Shown: positions 8,652 to 18,397, numbered from the stretch's first letter. The stretch: DNA of 64,000 bases from Streptomyces longwoodensis (GCF_001514125.1 NZ_KQ948550.1:124001-188000), one strand, 5' to 3'. Translations and numbers: made by a program. The notes: a model not told the origin generated them from the letters alone.

Positions 8652-9941
8652 TCAGACGGCCTGCGCCGACAGGGCCGTCACCAGGACCGGTGTCACCAGC
8701 TCCACCTGCCAGGGCCGCGCGCCGTGGGACACCAGGGCCTCGGCCACCGAGTCGGCGGTCACGCCCTGCGGCGGCTCCCAGCACACCCGGCGCACGGTGT
8801 CCGGGGTGATCAGGTTCTCCTGCGGCATGGACAGCTCCTCGGCCAGCGCCGAGACCGCGGTCCGCGCCGCCGACAGCCGGGCCGCCGCGGCCGGGTCCTT
8901 GTCCGCCCAGGCCCGCGGCGGCGGGGGCCCGGCCACCGACTGGCCCTGCTGCGGCAGCTGGGCCTCGGGGAGCGCCTTGGCCCGGTCGACGGCCGCCTGC
9001 CACTGCTCCAGCTGCCGCCGGCCCATCCGGTGCCCGAAGCCGCTCAGCGCGGCCAGCGCGTGGACGTTCGCCGGGAGCGCGAGGGCCGCCTCGACGATCG
9101 CCGCGTCGGACAGCACCTTGCCGGGGGACACGTCGCGCCGCTGCGCGATCCGGTCGCGCGCCTCCCACAGCTCCCGCACCACCGCGAGCTGCCGGCGCCG
9201 GCGCACCTTGTGCATGCCGGACGTGCGCCGCCAGGGGTCCTTGCGGGGCTCGGCCGGCGGGGCGGCGGCGATCGCCGCGAACTCCTGGTGGGCCCACTCC
9301 AGCTTGCCCTGCCGGTCCAGCTCCTTCTCCAGCGCGTCGCGCAGGTCGACCAGGAGCTCCACGTCCAGCGCGGCGTAGCGCAGCCAGGGCTCGGGCAGCG
9401 GCCGGGTGGACCAGTCGACGGCCGAGTGGCCCTTCTCCAGGACGTAGCCGAGCACGCCTTCGACCATGGCGCCGAGGCCGACCCGCGGGAAACCGGCGAG
9501 CCGTCCGGCCAGCTCGGTGTCGAACAGCCGCGTCGGCACCATGCCTATCTCGCGCAGACAGGGCAGGTCCTGGGTGGCGGCGTGCAGCACCCACTCGGTG
9601 TCGCGCAGGGCCGCGCCGAGCGCGGAGAGGTCAGGACAGGCGACGGGGTCGATGAGCGCGGTGCCGGCGCCCTCGCGGCGCAGCTGCACGAGGTAGGCGC
9701 GCTGGCCGTAGCGGTACCCGGAGGCGCGCTCGGCGTCGACGGCGACGGGGCCCGTGCCGGCCGCGAAGGCGGCCACGACCTCGGCCAGGCCCGCCTCGTC
9801 GGCGATCACGGGCGGGATGCCCTCGCGAGGTTCCAGCAACGGTGTCGGCGCCCCAGGAGCAGTGGATCCGCCGTCGTCCGGAGGGGCGCCTCCGGTGGTT
9901 CGCAGTGAGCTGGCTGCTGCGGTTTCTTGGGCGTCGGTCAC
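8652..9941 (-). CDS. Ribonuclease D-like 3'-5' exonuclease with HRDC domain
   Basis: 429 residues. An N-terminal DEDDy exonuclease domain carries the first acidic pair in VAVDAERASGY (about residue 67), the middle Asp in HAATQDLPCLRE and the Tyr/Asp pair in YAALDVELLVDL. An HRDC nucleic-acid-binding domain follows (SPGKVLSDAAIVEAALALP, about residues 250-320). The family trims tRNA and other RNA 3' ends. The C-terminal 100 residues are an extra helical region typical of actinobacterial members. The GTG start has no clear Shine-Dalgarno sequence, and a GGATAC hexamer about 12 bases upstream suggests a leaderless message. Confidence 0.92.
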   Translation of the reverse strand: MTDAQETAAASSLRTTGGAPPDDGGSTAPGAPTPLLEPREGIPPVIADEAGLAEVVAAFAAGTGPVAVDAERASGYRYGQRAYLVQLRREGAGTALIDPVACPDLSALGAALRDTEWVLHAATQDLPCLREIGMVPTRLFDTELAGRLAGFPRVGLGAMVEGVLGYVLEKGHSAVDWSTRPLPEPWLRYAALDVELLVDLRDALEKELDRQGKLEWAHQEFAAIAAAPPAEPRKDPWRRTSGMHKVRRRRQLAVVRELWEARDRIAQRRDVSPGKVLSDAAIVEAALALPANVHALAALSGFGHRMGRRQLEQWQAAVDRAKALPEAQLPQQGQSVAGPPPPRAWADKDPAAAARLSAARTAVSALAEELSMPQENLITPDTVRRVCWEPPQGVTADSVAEALVSHGARPWQVELVTPVLVTALSAQAV

Positions 9942-10040
9942 CGGTCAAGGGTATCCGTGCGTGACGGGCGCCCGCCGACGGAACGTTCCGTCGACGGGCG
10001 ATGGGGGGTCGTAATCCAGTCACTCCGGGCGAAGGTCCGG

Positions 10041-10135
10041 TGAAGACTGCGGGGCGGGAGGGATGGGAGAGGCCGGAGAGACGGGGAAGGAGGGCGAGGG
10101 GGTCGGGAAGGGGCCGGCGGGGGCGGTGGTGGTCA
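10041..10135. repeat. Purine-rich tract (one strand almost only G/A)
   Basis: The plus strand between the RNase D promoter side and the end of the LuxR-type gene is a run of GGAG/GGGA units with few pyrimidines. It holds no reading frame I would defend. It lies directly downstream of the LuxR-type stop codon. Confidence 0.5.
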
Positions 10136-10795
10136 GTGGATGATCCCGGTGCGCAGGGCCACGGCGACCATGCCGGCCCGGTCACCGGTGCCCAGCTTGC
10201 GGGCGATGCGGGCGAGGTGGCTCTTGACGGTCAGCGCCGACAGGCCCATGGACACGCCGATCGCCTTGTTCGACTGCCCCTCGGCGACCAGGCGCAGCAC
10301 CTCCACCTCGCGTCCGGACAGCTCGCGGTAGCCGCCCGGGTGGCTCGGGGCACCCGGGGGGCGGCGGTGGAGGCGGGCGGCGGCCGCGCCGATGGGGGCC
10401 GCACCGGGCCGGGTGGGGAGCCCGACGTTGGTGCGGGTGCCGGTGACGACGTAGCCCTTGACGCCGCCGGCGAGGGCGTTGCGGACGGCGCCGATGTCGT
10501 CGGCGGCGGACAGGGCGAGCCCGTTGGGCCAGCCCGCGGCGCGGGTCTCCGACAGGAGGGTCAGCCCGGAGCCGTCGGGCAGGTGGACGTCGGCGACGCA
10601 GATGTCGCGGGGGTTGCCGACGCGCGGACGGGCCTCGGCGATGGACGAGGCCTCGATGACATCGCGCACACCGAGCGCCCACAGGTGGCGGGTGACGGTG
10701 GAGCGGACGCGCGGGTCGGCCACGACCACCATGGCGGTGGGCTTGTTCGGGCGGTAGGCGACCAGGCTTGCGGGCTGCTCGAGGAGAACGGACAC
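10133..10795 (-). CDS. NarL/FixJ-type response regulator with LuxR DNA-binding domain
   Basis: 220 residues. The N-terminal receiver keeps an acidic residue after the first strand (VVVADPRV), the phospho-acceptor Asp in VADVHLPDG, the Ser in LALSAADD and the Lys in GVKGYVV. The C-terminal HTH is canonical (ELSGREVEVLRLVAEGQSNKAIG, then LTVKSHLARIARKLGTGDR). The receiver is compact and has only one of the usual two N-terminal acidic residues, so phosphorylation may be weak or absent. No kinase gene is adjacent (orphan). The GTG start is preceded by AGGAGG. It is probably the counterpart of an S. coelicolor orphan regulator near hemE. Confidence 0.88.
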   Translation of the reverse strand: MSVLLEQPASLVAYRPNKPTAMVVVADPRVRSTVTRHLWALGVRDVIEASSIAEARPRVGNPRDICVADVHLPDGSGLTLLSETRAAGWPNGLALSAADDIGAVRNALAGGVKGYVVTGTRTNVGLPTRPGAAPIGAAAARLHRRPPGAPSHPGGYRELSGREVEVLRLVAEGQSNKAIGVSMGLSALTVKSHLARIARKLGTGDRAGMVAVALRTGIIH

Positions 10796-11018
10796 CAGGC
10801 CTCCTGGGGTGCGGGACGGCTTTCAAGGTCACAGACGTCTTCGGCACCAAACCCATGGGCCTTTAGAAAAAGATCACGATTTAGTGAGTAACAATCCGTG
10901 CAATTCGGACACGCGGTCGATCGTTCGGTGAACGAATCGGTTCGTTCGAGAGCGTGACCGTGACTGAAAGTGGCCGTATCGACAAAGAGACGGTCAACGT
11001 GGGCGTGGGCGGACAGAG
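10796..11018. promoter_or_regulatory. AT-richer regulatory gap with GAACGAA-TCGG-TTCGTTC palindrome
   Basis: A 220-base gap unusually rich in A/T for this chromosome (for example around 10860-10900). It contains 7-bp inverted arms at 10930-10936 and 10941-10947 with a 4-base spacer, and an overlapping CGTTC-GGT-GAACG dyad at 10922-10934. It lies upstream of the LuxR-type gene on the minus strand, so it is a likely promoter/operator region. No gene seen. Confidence 0.45.
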
Positions 11019-11042
11019 AAAAAGCCCGGACCGTGCCGGGCT
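11019..11042 (-). terminator. Intrinsic terminator after the DUF3000 gene
   Basis: On the minus strand, stem AGCCCGG / CCGGGCT with a 6-base loop, followed by a run of T (plus-strand AAAAA at 11019-11023). One of few classical T-tailed terminators in the window. Confidence 0.85.
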
Positions 11043-11065
11043 CGAGGGGCGGTGGGTGGGAGGGG

Positions 11066-11743
11066 TCAGCGGGACTGCGGTCCGCGTCGCTGCGGCAGCG
11101 TCACCACCGACGCGTCGCCGGGGCCGGCCGGCGGCAGTCCCGCCACCTGCGCCAGCAGGTCGCACCAGGCCGCCAGGTGGGACCCGGTGTCCGGCACCCC
11201 GCCCAGGCCCTCCCGGGGCGTCCACGACGCGCGGATCTCGATCTGCGAGGCGGCCGGGCGCGCGGACAGCCCGCCGAAGTAGTGCGAGCTCGCCCGCGTG
11301 ACGGTGCCGCTCGGCTCGCCGTACGTCAGCCCGCGCGCCTGCAGCGCGCCCGTCAGCCACGACCAGCACACGTCGGGCAGCAGCGGGTCGACCGCCATCT
11401 CCGGCTCCAGCTCGGCCCGGATCAGGGTGACCAGACGGAAAGTGCCCCGCCAGGCGTCGTGCCCGGCCGGGTCGTGCAGCAGCACCAGGCGGCCGTCGGC
11501 CAGCTCCTGCTCGCCGTCGACCACCGTCGCCTCCAGGGCGTACGCGAACGGCGCGAGCCGCTTGGGCGCCGGGGTCGGCTCGACCTCGATCTGCGGGCGC
11601 AGCCGCGCGGACCTCAGCGCGTCGACGGCGGCCCGGAAGGGCGGCGGAGCCGGCGGAGTCGTCCTGGTCCCATCCCGGTCCCCCTCGTTCACGTCGTCCC
11701 TTCCGCCAGCGCCGTCCGACAGTGGATCCCGATCCGCAGCCAT
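11066..11743 (-). CDS. DUF3000 family protein
   Basis: A 225-residue cytoplasmic protein of the actinobacterial DUF3000 family, with no known activity. Recognisable conserved parts are [20 protein letters not shown], a strongly acidic EPEMAVDP segment, [20 protein letters not shown] and EIRASWTP. I chose the ATG giving an N-terminus of [13 protein letters not shown] 16 codons later is an alternative, and the N-terminal 35 residues look disordered either way. Divergent from hemE with about 97 bases between starts, so the two may share a control region, but no functional link is established. Confidence 0.8.
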   Translation of the reverse strand: MAADRDPLSDGAGGRDDVNEGDRDGTRTTPPAPPPFRAAVDALRSARLRPQIEVEPTPAPKRLAPFAYALEATVVDGEQELADGRLVLLHDPAGHDAWRGTFRLVTLIRAELEPEMAVDPLLPDVCWSWLTGALQARGLTYGEPSGTVTRASSHYFGGLSARPAASQIEIRASWTPREGLGGVPDTGSHLAAWCDLLAQVAGLPPAGPGDASVVTLPQRRGPQSR

Positions 11744-11840
11744 GCGGGGAAGATTAAGGGGAACGGGGGCCGCGCGCAGGGCAAGACACCCGTGTGGGGC
11801 GCGGCCACGTCGGCTTCCCGGCCATGGGAGACTTGCCGTC

Positions 11841-12908
11841 GTGAGTGCCAACGCCAGCCCGACGGGCATGCAGCCGACCGCGACGTACGACAGCCCCTTC
11901 CTGAAGGCGTGCCGGCGTGAGCCCGTGCCGCACACTCCGGTGTGGTTCATGCGCCAGGCCGGGCGCTCGCTGCCGGAGTACCGCAAGGTCCGCGAGGGCA
12001 TCCCCATGCTCGAGTCGTGCACGCGGCCGGAGCTGGTCACCGAGATCACGCTGCAGCCCGTGCGCCGGCACGGCGTGGACGCGGCGATCTACTACAGCGA
12101 CATCGTCGTCCCCCTCAAGGCCATCGGCCTCGACCTGGACATCAAGCCCGGCGTGGGCCCGGTCGTCGCCGAGCCGGTCCGCACCCGCGCCGACCTGGCC
12201 CGGCTGCGCGACCTGACCCCCGAGGACGTCTCCTACGTCACCGAGGCGATCGGCCTGCTCACCCGCGAGCTCGGGGCCACCCCGCTCATCGGGTTCGCCG
12301 GCGCGCCGTTCACCCTCGCGAGCTACTTGGTCGAGGGCGGCCCGTCCCGCACGTACGAGAACGCCAAGGCGATGATGTACGGCGACCCGGAGCTGTGGGC
12401 CGACCTGCTCGACCGCCTCGCCGACATCACGGCCGCGTTCCTGAAGGTGCAGATCGAGGCCGGCGCCTCCGCGGTCCAGCTGTTCGACTCGTGGGCCGGC
12501 GCGCTCGCCCCGGCCGACTACCGCCGCTCGGTGATGTCCGCCTCCGCCAAGGTCTTCGACGCCGTCGCCGGGTACGGCGTGCCGCGCATCCACTTCGGCG
12601 TCGGCACCGGTGAGCTGCTCGGGCTGATGGGCGAGGCCGGCGCGGACGTCGTCGGCGTCGACTGGCGCGTGCCGCTCGACGAGGCCGCCCGCCGGGTCGG
12701 CCCCGGCAAGGCGTTGCAGGGCAACCTCGACCCGACGGTCCTCTTCTCCACCCCGGACGCCGTCGAGACCAAGGTCCGCGAGGTCCTCGATGCGGCGGTC
12801 GGGCTGGAGGGCCACGTCTTCAACCTCGGTCACGGCGTGATGCCGGCCACCGACCCGGACGCCCTCACCCGGCTCACGGAGTACGTCCACACGCAGACCG
12901 CGCGCTAG
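11841..12908 (+). CDS. hemE: Uroporphyrinogen decarboxylase
   Basis: Decarboxylates the four acetate side chains of uroporphyrinogen III to give coproporphyrinogen III in the cytoplasm. 355 residues, full length. Both family signatures are present: [15 protein letters not shown] (about residue 32) and [17 protein letters not shown] (about residue 150), plus the conserved YYSDIVVPL and FNLGHGVMP. The GTG start follows GGGAG. Its product feeds hemY and hemQ 4-7 kb downstream on the same strand, so three haem genes are clustered but not contiguous. Confidence 0.97.
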   Translation: MSANASPTGMQPTATYDSPFLKACRREPVPHTPVWFMRQAGRSLPEYRKVREGIPMLESCTRPELVTEITLQPVRRHGVDAAIYYSDIVVPLKAIGLDLDIKPGVGPVVAEPVRTRADLARLRDLTPEDVSYVTEAIGLLTRELGATPLIGFAGAPFTLASYLVEGGPSRTYENAKAMMYGDPELWADLLDRLADITAAFLKVQIEAGASAVQLFDSWAGALAPADYRRSVMSASAKVFDAVAGYGVPRIHFGVGTGELLGLMGEAGADVVGVDWRVPLDEAARRVGPGKALQGNLDPTVLFSTPDAVETKVREVLDAAVGLEGHVFNLGHGVMPATDPDALTRLTEYVHTQTAR

Positions 12909-12917
12909 ACCCGCCCG

Positions 12918-12935
12918 CCCGCCGGAGCCGGCGGG
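12918..12935. terminator. Short GC hairpin between convergent hemE and rhomboid genes
   Basis: CCCGCC and GGCGGG arms around GGAGCC, in the 30-base gap between two facing stop codons. It could serve both strands. Confidence 0.5.
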
Positions 12936-12938
12936 GCC

Positions 12939-13763
12939 TCACCACGAGTGCCGGGGCCGGGCGCGGCGGCCGAAGAGCAGGCCGCCCGGCTCCGGCGGCG
13001 GGGGCGTGCCCGGCTTGAGCGGCCAGGCGAGCAGCATGCCCGCGAGGAAACCGACGACGTGCGCCGCGTACGCCACGGTGCCGGCGTCGGAGACGCCCTC
13101 GCCGGAGGAGTAGACGGCCTGGAGCACGAACCAGAAGCCGAGGACCAGCCACGCGGGCAGCCGCAGCGGCAGGAACACCAGGAACGGCACCAGGACCCAC
13201 ACCCTGGCCTTCGGGTACAGCACCAGGTAGGCGCCCAGCACGCCCGCGATCGCCCCGGACGCCCCGATCAGCGGCGCGGAGGAGTCGGCGTTGAACAGGG
13301 CGAAGCCGTACGCGGCCGCGTAACCGCAGACCACGTAGAACAGCGCGAAGCGGACGTGGCCCATGCGGTCCTCGATGTTGTTCCCGAAGATCAGCAGGAA
13401 CAGCATGTTGCCCAGCAGGTGCAGCCAGCCGCCGTGCAGGAACATCGCGGTGAAGACGCTGGCCACCGGTGACTTGTCGTAGCCGGGCGGGGCGATGACA
13501 CAGCCGGCGCCGTGCGCTCCCGTGCCCACCTCGCCGTTGGGGACCAGCTGGGGCAGCTGGTGGTGGATCAGCTCGCGCGGCACGGCCGCGTAGTGCTCCA
13601 GGAAGGCGTGCAGGTGGCAGCTCTGCGCGAGGCTGCTGTCGCCCGCCACGGACCCCGACAGACCGGGCATGAACAGGAATACGAACACGTTCGCGGCGAT
13701 CAGCGCGTACGTCACCCAGGGGGTGCGGCGCACCGGGTTCACGTCATGGACGGGGATGACCAC
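12939..13763 (-). CDS. Rhomboid-family intramembrane serine protease
   Basis: 274-residue polytopic membrane protein. The catalytic Ser lies in LIGASGAIAGVLG and the partner His in AAHVVGFLAGML. The HGGWLHLLGNMLFL helix with His and Asn is characteristic. A loop of about 80 residues between the first helix and the core includes three Cys (SCHLHAF and GCVIAPPG), probably outside the membrane. Rhomboids cleave transmembrane helices; the substrate is unknown. GTG start; no good Shine-Dalgarno, so translation may be leaderless. Confidence 0.92.
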   Translation of the reverse strand: MVIPVHDVNPVRRTPWVTYALIAANVFVFLFMPGLSGSVAGDSSLAQSCHLHAFLEHYAAVPRELIHHQLPQLVPNGEVGTGAHGAGCVIAPPGYDKSPVASVFTAMFLHGGWLHLLGNMLFLLIFGNNIEDRMGHVRFALFYVVCGYAAAYGFALFNADSSAPLIGASGAIAGVLGAYLVLYPKARVWVLVPFLVFLPLRLPAWLVLGFWFVLQAVYSSGEGVSDAGTVAYAAHVVGFLAGMLLAWPLKPGTPPPPEPGGLLFGRRARPRHSW

Positions 13764-13888
13764 AGGGGAGTACTGCCCCCGATCCGTTCGGCGAACCGGT
13801 GAACGGGGCCCTTCGTGCGCGCGTATGACTCGGCAACCGCCCGCGGCGCGGGGAAGGCGGACCGCGGGGACGACGTGAGGAACAGGCG

Positions 13889-14158
13889 ATGAACGACCGA
13901 GTGACTCCCGCGGTGCACGCCCTGCCCGACGGCGAGGCGGAGATCTCCCTCGTGGTGCGGCTCCCCTGGGAGGACGTGGCCCGGCTGGGCCAGGAGGCGG
14001 GGCGGCTCGCCGCGCAGACGCAGCGGCCGGTGACGCTGGACGAGGCCGTCAGTCACCGGCTGCGCTCCCGCCCGGCCGCGGCCGCCCACGCCAAGCCGGC
14101 GGAGCAGTCGGCGACGGCCGCGGTGTCGGCCCTGCCGCGGATCACCGGGACGGGCTGA
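13889..14158 (+). CDS. Small conserved hypothetical protein
   Basis: 89 residues, hydrophilic, no signal peptide or membrane segment. The middle (ISLVVRLPWEDVARLGQEAGRLA) looks like an amphipathic strand-helix unit, and the last 25 residues are Ala-rich and probably disordered. ATG start with TGAGGAACA upstream. I do not recognise a family. Codon usage is typical of the chromosome, supporting a real gene. Divergent from the rhomboid gene. Confidence 0.65.
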   Translation: MNDRVTPAVHALPDGEAEISLVVRLPWEDVARLGQEAGRLAAQTQRPVTLDEAVSHRLRSRPAAAAHAKPAEQSATAAVSALPRITGTG

Positions 14159-14221
14159 GGCGGAGCGGGCGGCGCGCCCGCGGGCCGTGCGAACGGCCGC
14201 CGACGGGTCCGGGGTGCCCAA

Positions 14222-14244
14222 CGGGCGGCGGCCGCCGCCGCCCG
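14222..14244. terminator. 10-bp perfect hairpin between convergent genes
   Basis: CGGGCGGCGG and CCGCCGCCCG around a CCG loop, in the gap between the 89-residue gene and the facing flavoprotein gene. Confidence 0.65.
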
Positions 14245-14252
14245 GGCGGACG

Positions 14253-15653
14253 TCAGAAGCCCCGCACCTTCGTCGCGGCCTTGCGCGCCGCCACCAGGAC
14301 CGGGTCCCACACCGGGCTGAACGGCGGGGCGTAGCCCAGGTCCAGGGCGGTCATCTGCTCCACCGTCATGCCGGCCGTCAGGGCCACCGCCGCGACGTCG
14401 ACCCGCTTGGCCGCGCCCTCCCGGCCGACGATCTGCACGCCCAGCAGCCGGCCCGTGCGGCGCTCGGCGAGCATCTTGACGGTCATGGGGGAGGCGCCGG
14501 GGTAGTAGCCGGCCCGGCTGGTGGACTCGATGGTGACCGCCTCGTACCGCAGGCCGACGCGGCGGGCGTCCTTCTCGCGCAGTCCCGTCCGGGCGATCTC
14601 CAGGTCGCACACCTTGCTGACGGCCGTGCCGACCACGCCCGGGAAGGTGGCGTAGCCGCCGCCGACGTTGGTGCCGATGACCTGGCCGTGCTTGTTGGCG
14701 TGGGTGCCGAGGGCGATGTGCCGCTGCTGGCCGGAGACCAGGTCGAGGACCTCCACGCAGTCGCCGCCGGCCCAGATGTCGTCGTGGCCGCGCACCCGCA
14801 TCGCCCGGTCGGTGAGCAGGCCGCCGTGCGCGCCGAGGGGCAGCCCGGCCGCCCGGGCGAGCGCGGTGTCGGGGTGCACCCCGATGCCGAGCACCACCAC
14901 GTCCGCCGGGTACTCGGCGTCCTCGGTGGCCACCGCCCGCACCCACCCGTCGTCGCCGGTGAGGACCTTGGTGACGGTGGCGTCGTTCACCATGGTGATG
15001 CCGAGCCCCTCCATGGCCGCGTGCACCAGGCGGCCCATGTCCGGGTCGAGCGTCGACATCGGCTCGCTGCCGCGGTTGACGACGGTCACCTCGTACCCGC
15101 GGTTGATGAGCGCCTCCGCCATCTCCACCCCGATGTACCCGGCGCCCACCACGACCGCCCGGCGTCCCCGCGCGCGGGCGAGCGTGTCCAGCAGGGCCTG
15201 CCCGTCGTCGAGGGTCTGCACCCCGTGGACGCCGCGCGCGTCGATCCCGGGCAGCTCCGGGCGCACCGGCCGCGCCCCGGTCGCCAGGACCAGCCGGTCG
15301 TACGACGTCCAGGACTCGGCCCCCGTGTCCACGTCCCGCGCGCGGACCCGCTTCCCGGCCACGTCCAGCTCGGTGACCTCGGTGCGCAGGCGCAGGTCGA
15401 TGCCCCGCTCGCGGTGCTCCTCGGGGGTGCGCGCGATCAGCTGGTCCCGCTCGGGCACGTCACCGCCCACCCAGTAGGGGATGCCGCACGCCGAGAACGA
15501 CGTGAAGTGGCCGCGCTCGAAGGCCACGATCTCCAGCGCGTCGGGGTCCTTCAGCCGCCGGGCCTGGGACGCGGCGGACATGCCCGCCGCGTCCCCGCCC
15601 ACCACGACCAGCCGCTCCCGCCCGGGACGTGCACCGCCATCGCTCATGCTCAT
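14253..15653 (-). CDS. FAD-dependent oxidoreductase (CoA-disulfide reductase / NADH oxidase-like)
   Basis: 466-residue pyridine nucleotide-disulfide oxidoreductase of the single-cysteine class. The N-terminal FAD-binding motif is VVVGGDAAGMSAASQA. The redox Cys sits in FTSFSACGIPYWVGG (SxxxCxxP, about residue 56). A second Rossmann motif VVVGAGYIGVEMAEAL (about residue 165) binds NAD(P)H, and the C-terminal dimerisation domain contains YYPGASPMTVKM. Such enzymes reduce CoA disulfide or oxygen/persulfide. Streptomyces use mycothiol, so the true substrate is uncertain. Confidence 0.88.
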   Translation of the reverse strand: MSMSDGGARPGRERLVVVGGDAAGMSAASQARRLKDPDALEIVAFERGHFTSFSACGIPYWVGGDVPERDQLIARTPEEHRERGIDLRLRTEVTELDVAGKRVRARDVDTGAESWTSYDRLVLATGARPVRPELPGIDARGVHGVQTLDDGQALLDTLARARGRRAVVVGAGYIGVEMAEALINRGYEVTVVNRGSEPMSTLDPDMGRLVHAAMEGLGITMVNDATVTKVLTGDDGWVRAVATEDAEYPADVVVLGIGVHPDTALARAAGLPLGAHGGLLTDRAMRVRGHDDIWAGGDCVEVLDLVSGQQRHIALGTHANKHGQVIGTNVGGGYATFPGVVGTAVSKVCDLEIARTGLREKDARRVGLRYEAVTIESTSRAGYYPGASPMTVKMLAERRTGRLLGVQIVGREGAAKRVDVAAVALTAGMTVEQMTALDLGYAPPFSPVWDPVLVAARKAATKVRGF

Positions 15654-15680
15654 GCGAACACGCTAAGCGGGCGCGGCATT

Positions 15681-16754
15681 TCAGTCCCGGCCGCCCTCCT
15701 GTTCCGGCCCGGTGGGATGGGCCGGCAGGGTGGGTCCGGGGCGCGTGGGCGGAACGGGCGGGGGCGTGCTCCCCGGACGGCGGGCGGCCCGCCGCGAGCG
15801 CAGCACGCGCCGTGCGGCCAGCCCCACGACCAGCGCCAGGGCCGCGAACGGCAGGACCGCGGCGGCGGCCGTCACGAGCCACCGCAACATCGTCACGAAC
15901 GCGCCCCAGCCGCCCGCCAGGGCGTCCAGCAGGCCGGGTCCGTCGTCCCGGTCCGCCCGCTCGTCCGGCTCCTCGGTCAGGGTCAGGGTGAGGGTGGCCA
16001 GGTCGGTGCGGTCCTTCAGGGCGGCCTGGCGGGCGAGCAGCGACTCCAGCTCGGTCTCCCGGCTGTTCAGCTCGCCCTCCAGCAGCAGCACGTCGCTGAG
16101 CTTGGTGGCCCGTGCCATCAGCTCGCGCACGCGCGCGATGCCGGCCCGCTGCGACGCCACCCGGCTGTCGACGTCGACGACCTGGTCGGTGACGTCCTGT
16201 GCCTTCGCGGTGCGCTCCAGCAGCGTGCCGGTGCCCTGGAGCGCCGTGAGGACCGCCTCGTAGCGTTCGACCGGTACGCGCAGCACCACGCGCGTGTGAT
16301 CCACGCCCTGCTCGTCGCGCGTGGTGGTCTCGTCGCCGACGTAGCCGCCGGCGCCCTCGGCCGCGGTGCGGGCCCGGTCCAGGGCCTTCGGCACGTCCGC
16401 GACCCGGACGGTCAGGGACGCGGTGCGGATGATCCGGTCGCCGGGGAGCGGGGGCGCGGTGGCCCGAGCGCCCGCCGCCGTGCCACCGCCCGCCCCCGCA
16501 CCGCTGCCGGCGGCCTTGCCGTCGGCGTCCTCATCCTGTCCGGCCTGGTACTCGCCGGCCGGGGCCCGGCCGACGGCCGCCTTGTCGGCGGAGCCGCTGG
16601 AGGCGCCGGAGTCGCCGGCGCCGCACCCGGCCAGGACGGCGGAGGCGGCGAGCAGCAGACCGGCGAGGACCCGGACCGGCCGCCGGGCCGGACGGAGTGC
16701 AGTGCCTCGTGCCGGGTGTCGTGCGGAGTCCCGTGCGGAACGTCGTGTGCGCAT
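15681..16754 (-). CDS. DUF4349-containing lipoprotein
   Basis: 357 residues. Arg-rich signal peptide with lipobox LAGC (about residue 40), then a long Ala/Gly-rich linker. The DUF4349 core begins IIRTASLTVRVADVPKALDRA and includes GGYVGDETTTRDEQGVDHTRVVLRVP and a coiled-coil (ELMARATKLSDVLLLEGELNSRE). A hydrophobic segment near the C-terminus (AAAVLPFAALALVVGLAARRV) would give a second membrane anchor, and a Pro-rich tail follows. Function unknown. Divergent from hemY with 181 bases between starts. Confidence 0.85.
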   Translation of the reverse strand: MRTRRSARDSARHPARGTALRPARRPVRVLAGLLLAASAVLAGCGAGDSGASSGSADKAAVGRAPAGEYQAGQDEDADGKAAGSGAGAGGGTAAGARATAPPLPGDRIIRTASLTVRVADVPKALDRARTAAEGAGGYVGDETTTRDEQGVDHTRVVLRVPVERYEAVLTALQGTGTLLERTAKAQDVTDQVVDVDSRVASQRAGIARVRELMARATKLSDVLLLEGELNSRETELESLLARQAALKDRTDLATLTLTLTEEPDERADRDDGPGLLDALAGGWGAFVTMLRWLVTAAAAVLPFAALALVVGLAARRVLRSRRAARRPGSTPPPVPPTRPGPTLPAHPTGPEQEGGRD

Positions 16755-16935
16755 GCGGGTGTGCCCCCCGAGGTCTCGTGGAGTCGTGACGACTGACGCT
16801 CCTTCGACGCGGCGGGGCGCCGGGACGTTGGCGGTTCCGGGTCCCGAACAGGTCCCGAACAGGTCACGGTGCGGACCCGGCGGGGGACCGGACGGCCCGC
16901 GCGGGACTGTCGGCGGCGTCTGAGAAGGTGGAGCC

Positions 16936-18393
16936 ATGAGCGCAGCGCAGACGGGAACAGGGCAGCGGGTCGTGGTCGTCGGGGGCGGCATCGCCGGGCT
17001 CGCCGCCGCGCACCGGCTGCTGGACCGCGGGGCCCGGGTGACCGTCCTGGAGGCCGGGCCCCGGCTCGGCGGCAAGCTGGTGGCGGACCGGATCGAGGGC
17101 GTCCGCGTCGACCTCGGCGCCGAGTCGATGCTGGCCCGCCGCCCCGAGGCGGTCGGCCTCGCGCGCGAGGTGGGTCTCGCCGACCGGCTCCAGCCGCCCG
17201 CCACGTCGACCGCCGCGATCTGGACCCGCGGCGCCCTGCGCCCCATGCCCAAGGGCCACGTGATGGGCGTCCCCGGCACCGCCGGCGCCCTCGCGGGCGT
17301 GCTCTCGGACGAGGGCCTGGCCCGCATCGCGCGCGAGGCGGACCTGCCGCCCACCGAGGTCGGTGACGACGTGGCCGTCGGGGAGTACGTGGCGGCGCGC
17401 CTCGGCCGCGAGGTCGTCGACCGCCTCGTCGAGCCCCTGCTCGGCGGGGTGTACGCCGGTGACGCCTACCGCCTCTCCATGCGCTCCGCCGTCCCGCAGC
17501 TCTTCCGGGCCGCCCGCGCGCACCCCTCGCTCACCGAGGCCGTGCGGGCGGTCCAGGGCCAGACGGCCGCGGCAGCGCAGTCCGGGCCGGTGTTCCTGGG
17601 CCTGGAGGGCGGCATCGGCACCCTGCCGCTCGCGGTCGCCGCGTCCGTCACCGCGCGCGGCGGCGAGATCCTCACCGGACGGGCCGCGACCGGGCTGCGC
17701 CGGGACGCCGAGGGGGGCTGGCGGGTCACCGCCGGGGACCTGGTGCTGCCGGCCGACGCCGTGGTCGTCGCCGTCCCCGCGCCCGCCGCCGCCGGCCTGC
17801 TGGCCGCCGAGTGCCCCGGGGCCGCCGCCGAGCTGCGCGCCGTCGAGTACGCCTCCATGGCCCTGGTCACCCTCGCCTACCGCCGCGCCGACGTGTCCCT
17901 CCCGCCGGGCAGCGGGTTCCTCGTGCCGCCCGTGGACGGCCGCACCATCAAGGCGTCGACGTTCTCCGCCCAGAAGTGGGCCTGGAGCGCGCAGGAGGAC
18001 CCGGAGCTCTTCGTCCTGCGCACCTCCGTGGGCCGCTACGGCGAGACGGAGGTCCTCGGGCGCGACGACGCCGAACTGGTCGAGGTCTCGCGCCACGACC
18101 TGCGCGAGGCGACCGGCCTGACAGCGGCGCCGGTCGCCGGTCTCGTCACCCGGTGGACCGACGGCCTGCCCCAGTACCCCGTCGGCCACCACGCGCGCGT
18201 GGCCCGCATCCGCGAGCACGTCGCCGGGCTGCCCGGCCTCGCCGTGTGCGGCGCGCAGTACGACGGCGTCGGCATCCCGGCCTGTATCGCGAGCGCCCAC
18301 GCGGCCGTGGACCAGCTGGCCGGCGACCCACGCGGTGTGCAGCGGCTCACCGCCGACCCGGTGCAGAGCCTGCACGGCGGAGCGGGAGAATGA
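16936..18393 (+). CDS. hemG: Coproporphyrinogen III / protoporphyrinogen oxidase (HemY/CgoX type)
   Basis: 485-residue FAD enzyme with N-terminal dinucleotide-binding motif [18 protein letters not shown] and the following [22 protein letters not shown]. The C-terminal FAD-binding region has [20 protein letters not shown]. In actinobacteria, where HemQ is present, this enzyme oxidises coproporphyrinogen III to coproporphyrin III rather than acting on protoporphyrinogen. hemQ follows four bases after the stop codon, so the two form an operon. ATG start preceded by GGTGGAG. Confidence 0.95.
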   Translation: MSAAQTGTGQRVVVVGGGIAGLAAAHRLLDRGARVTVLEAGPRLGGKLVADRIEGVRVDLGAESMLARRPEAVGLAREVGLADRLQPPATSTAAIWTRGALRPMPKGHVMGVPGTAGALAGVLSDEGLARIAREADLPPTEVGDDVAVGEYVAARLGREVVDRLVEPLLGGVYAGDAYRLSMRSAVPQLFRAARAHPSLTEAVRAVQGQTAAAAQSGPVFLGLEGGIGTLPLAVAASVTARGGEILTGRAATGLRRDAEGGWRVTAGDLVLPADAVVVAVPAPAAAGLLAAECPGAAAELRAVEYASMALVTLAYRRADVSLPPGSGFLVPPVDGRTIKASTFSAQKWAWSAQEDPELFVLRTSVGRYGETEVLGRDDAELVEVSRHDLREATGLTAAPVAGLVTRWTDGLPQYPVGHHARVARIREHVAGLPGLAVCGAQYDGVGIPACIASAHAAVDQLAGDPRGVQRLTADPVQSLHGGAGE

Positions 18394-18397
18394 GGGC

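Noticed and set aside
7182..9908. 908-codon plus-strand frame across thiolase and RNase D
   Set aside because: Spans two real minus-strand genes and their gap; composition typical of an antisense artefact.
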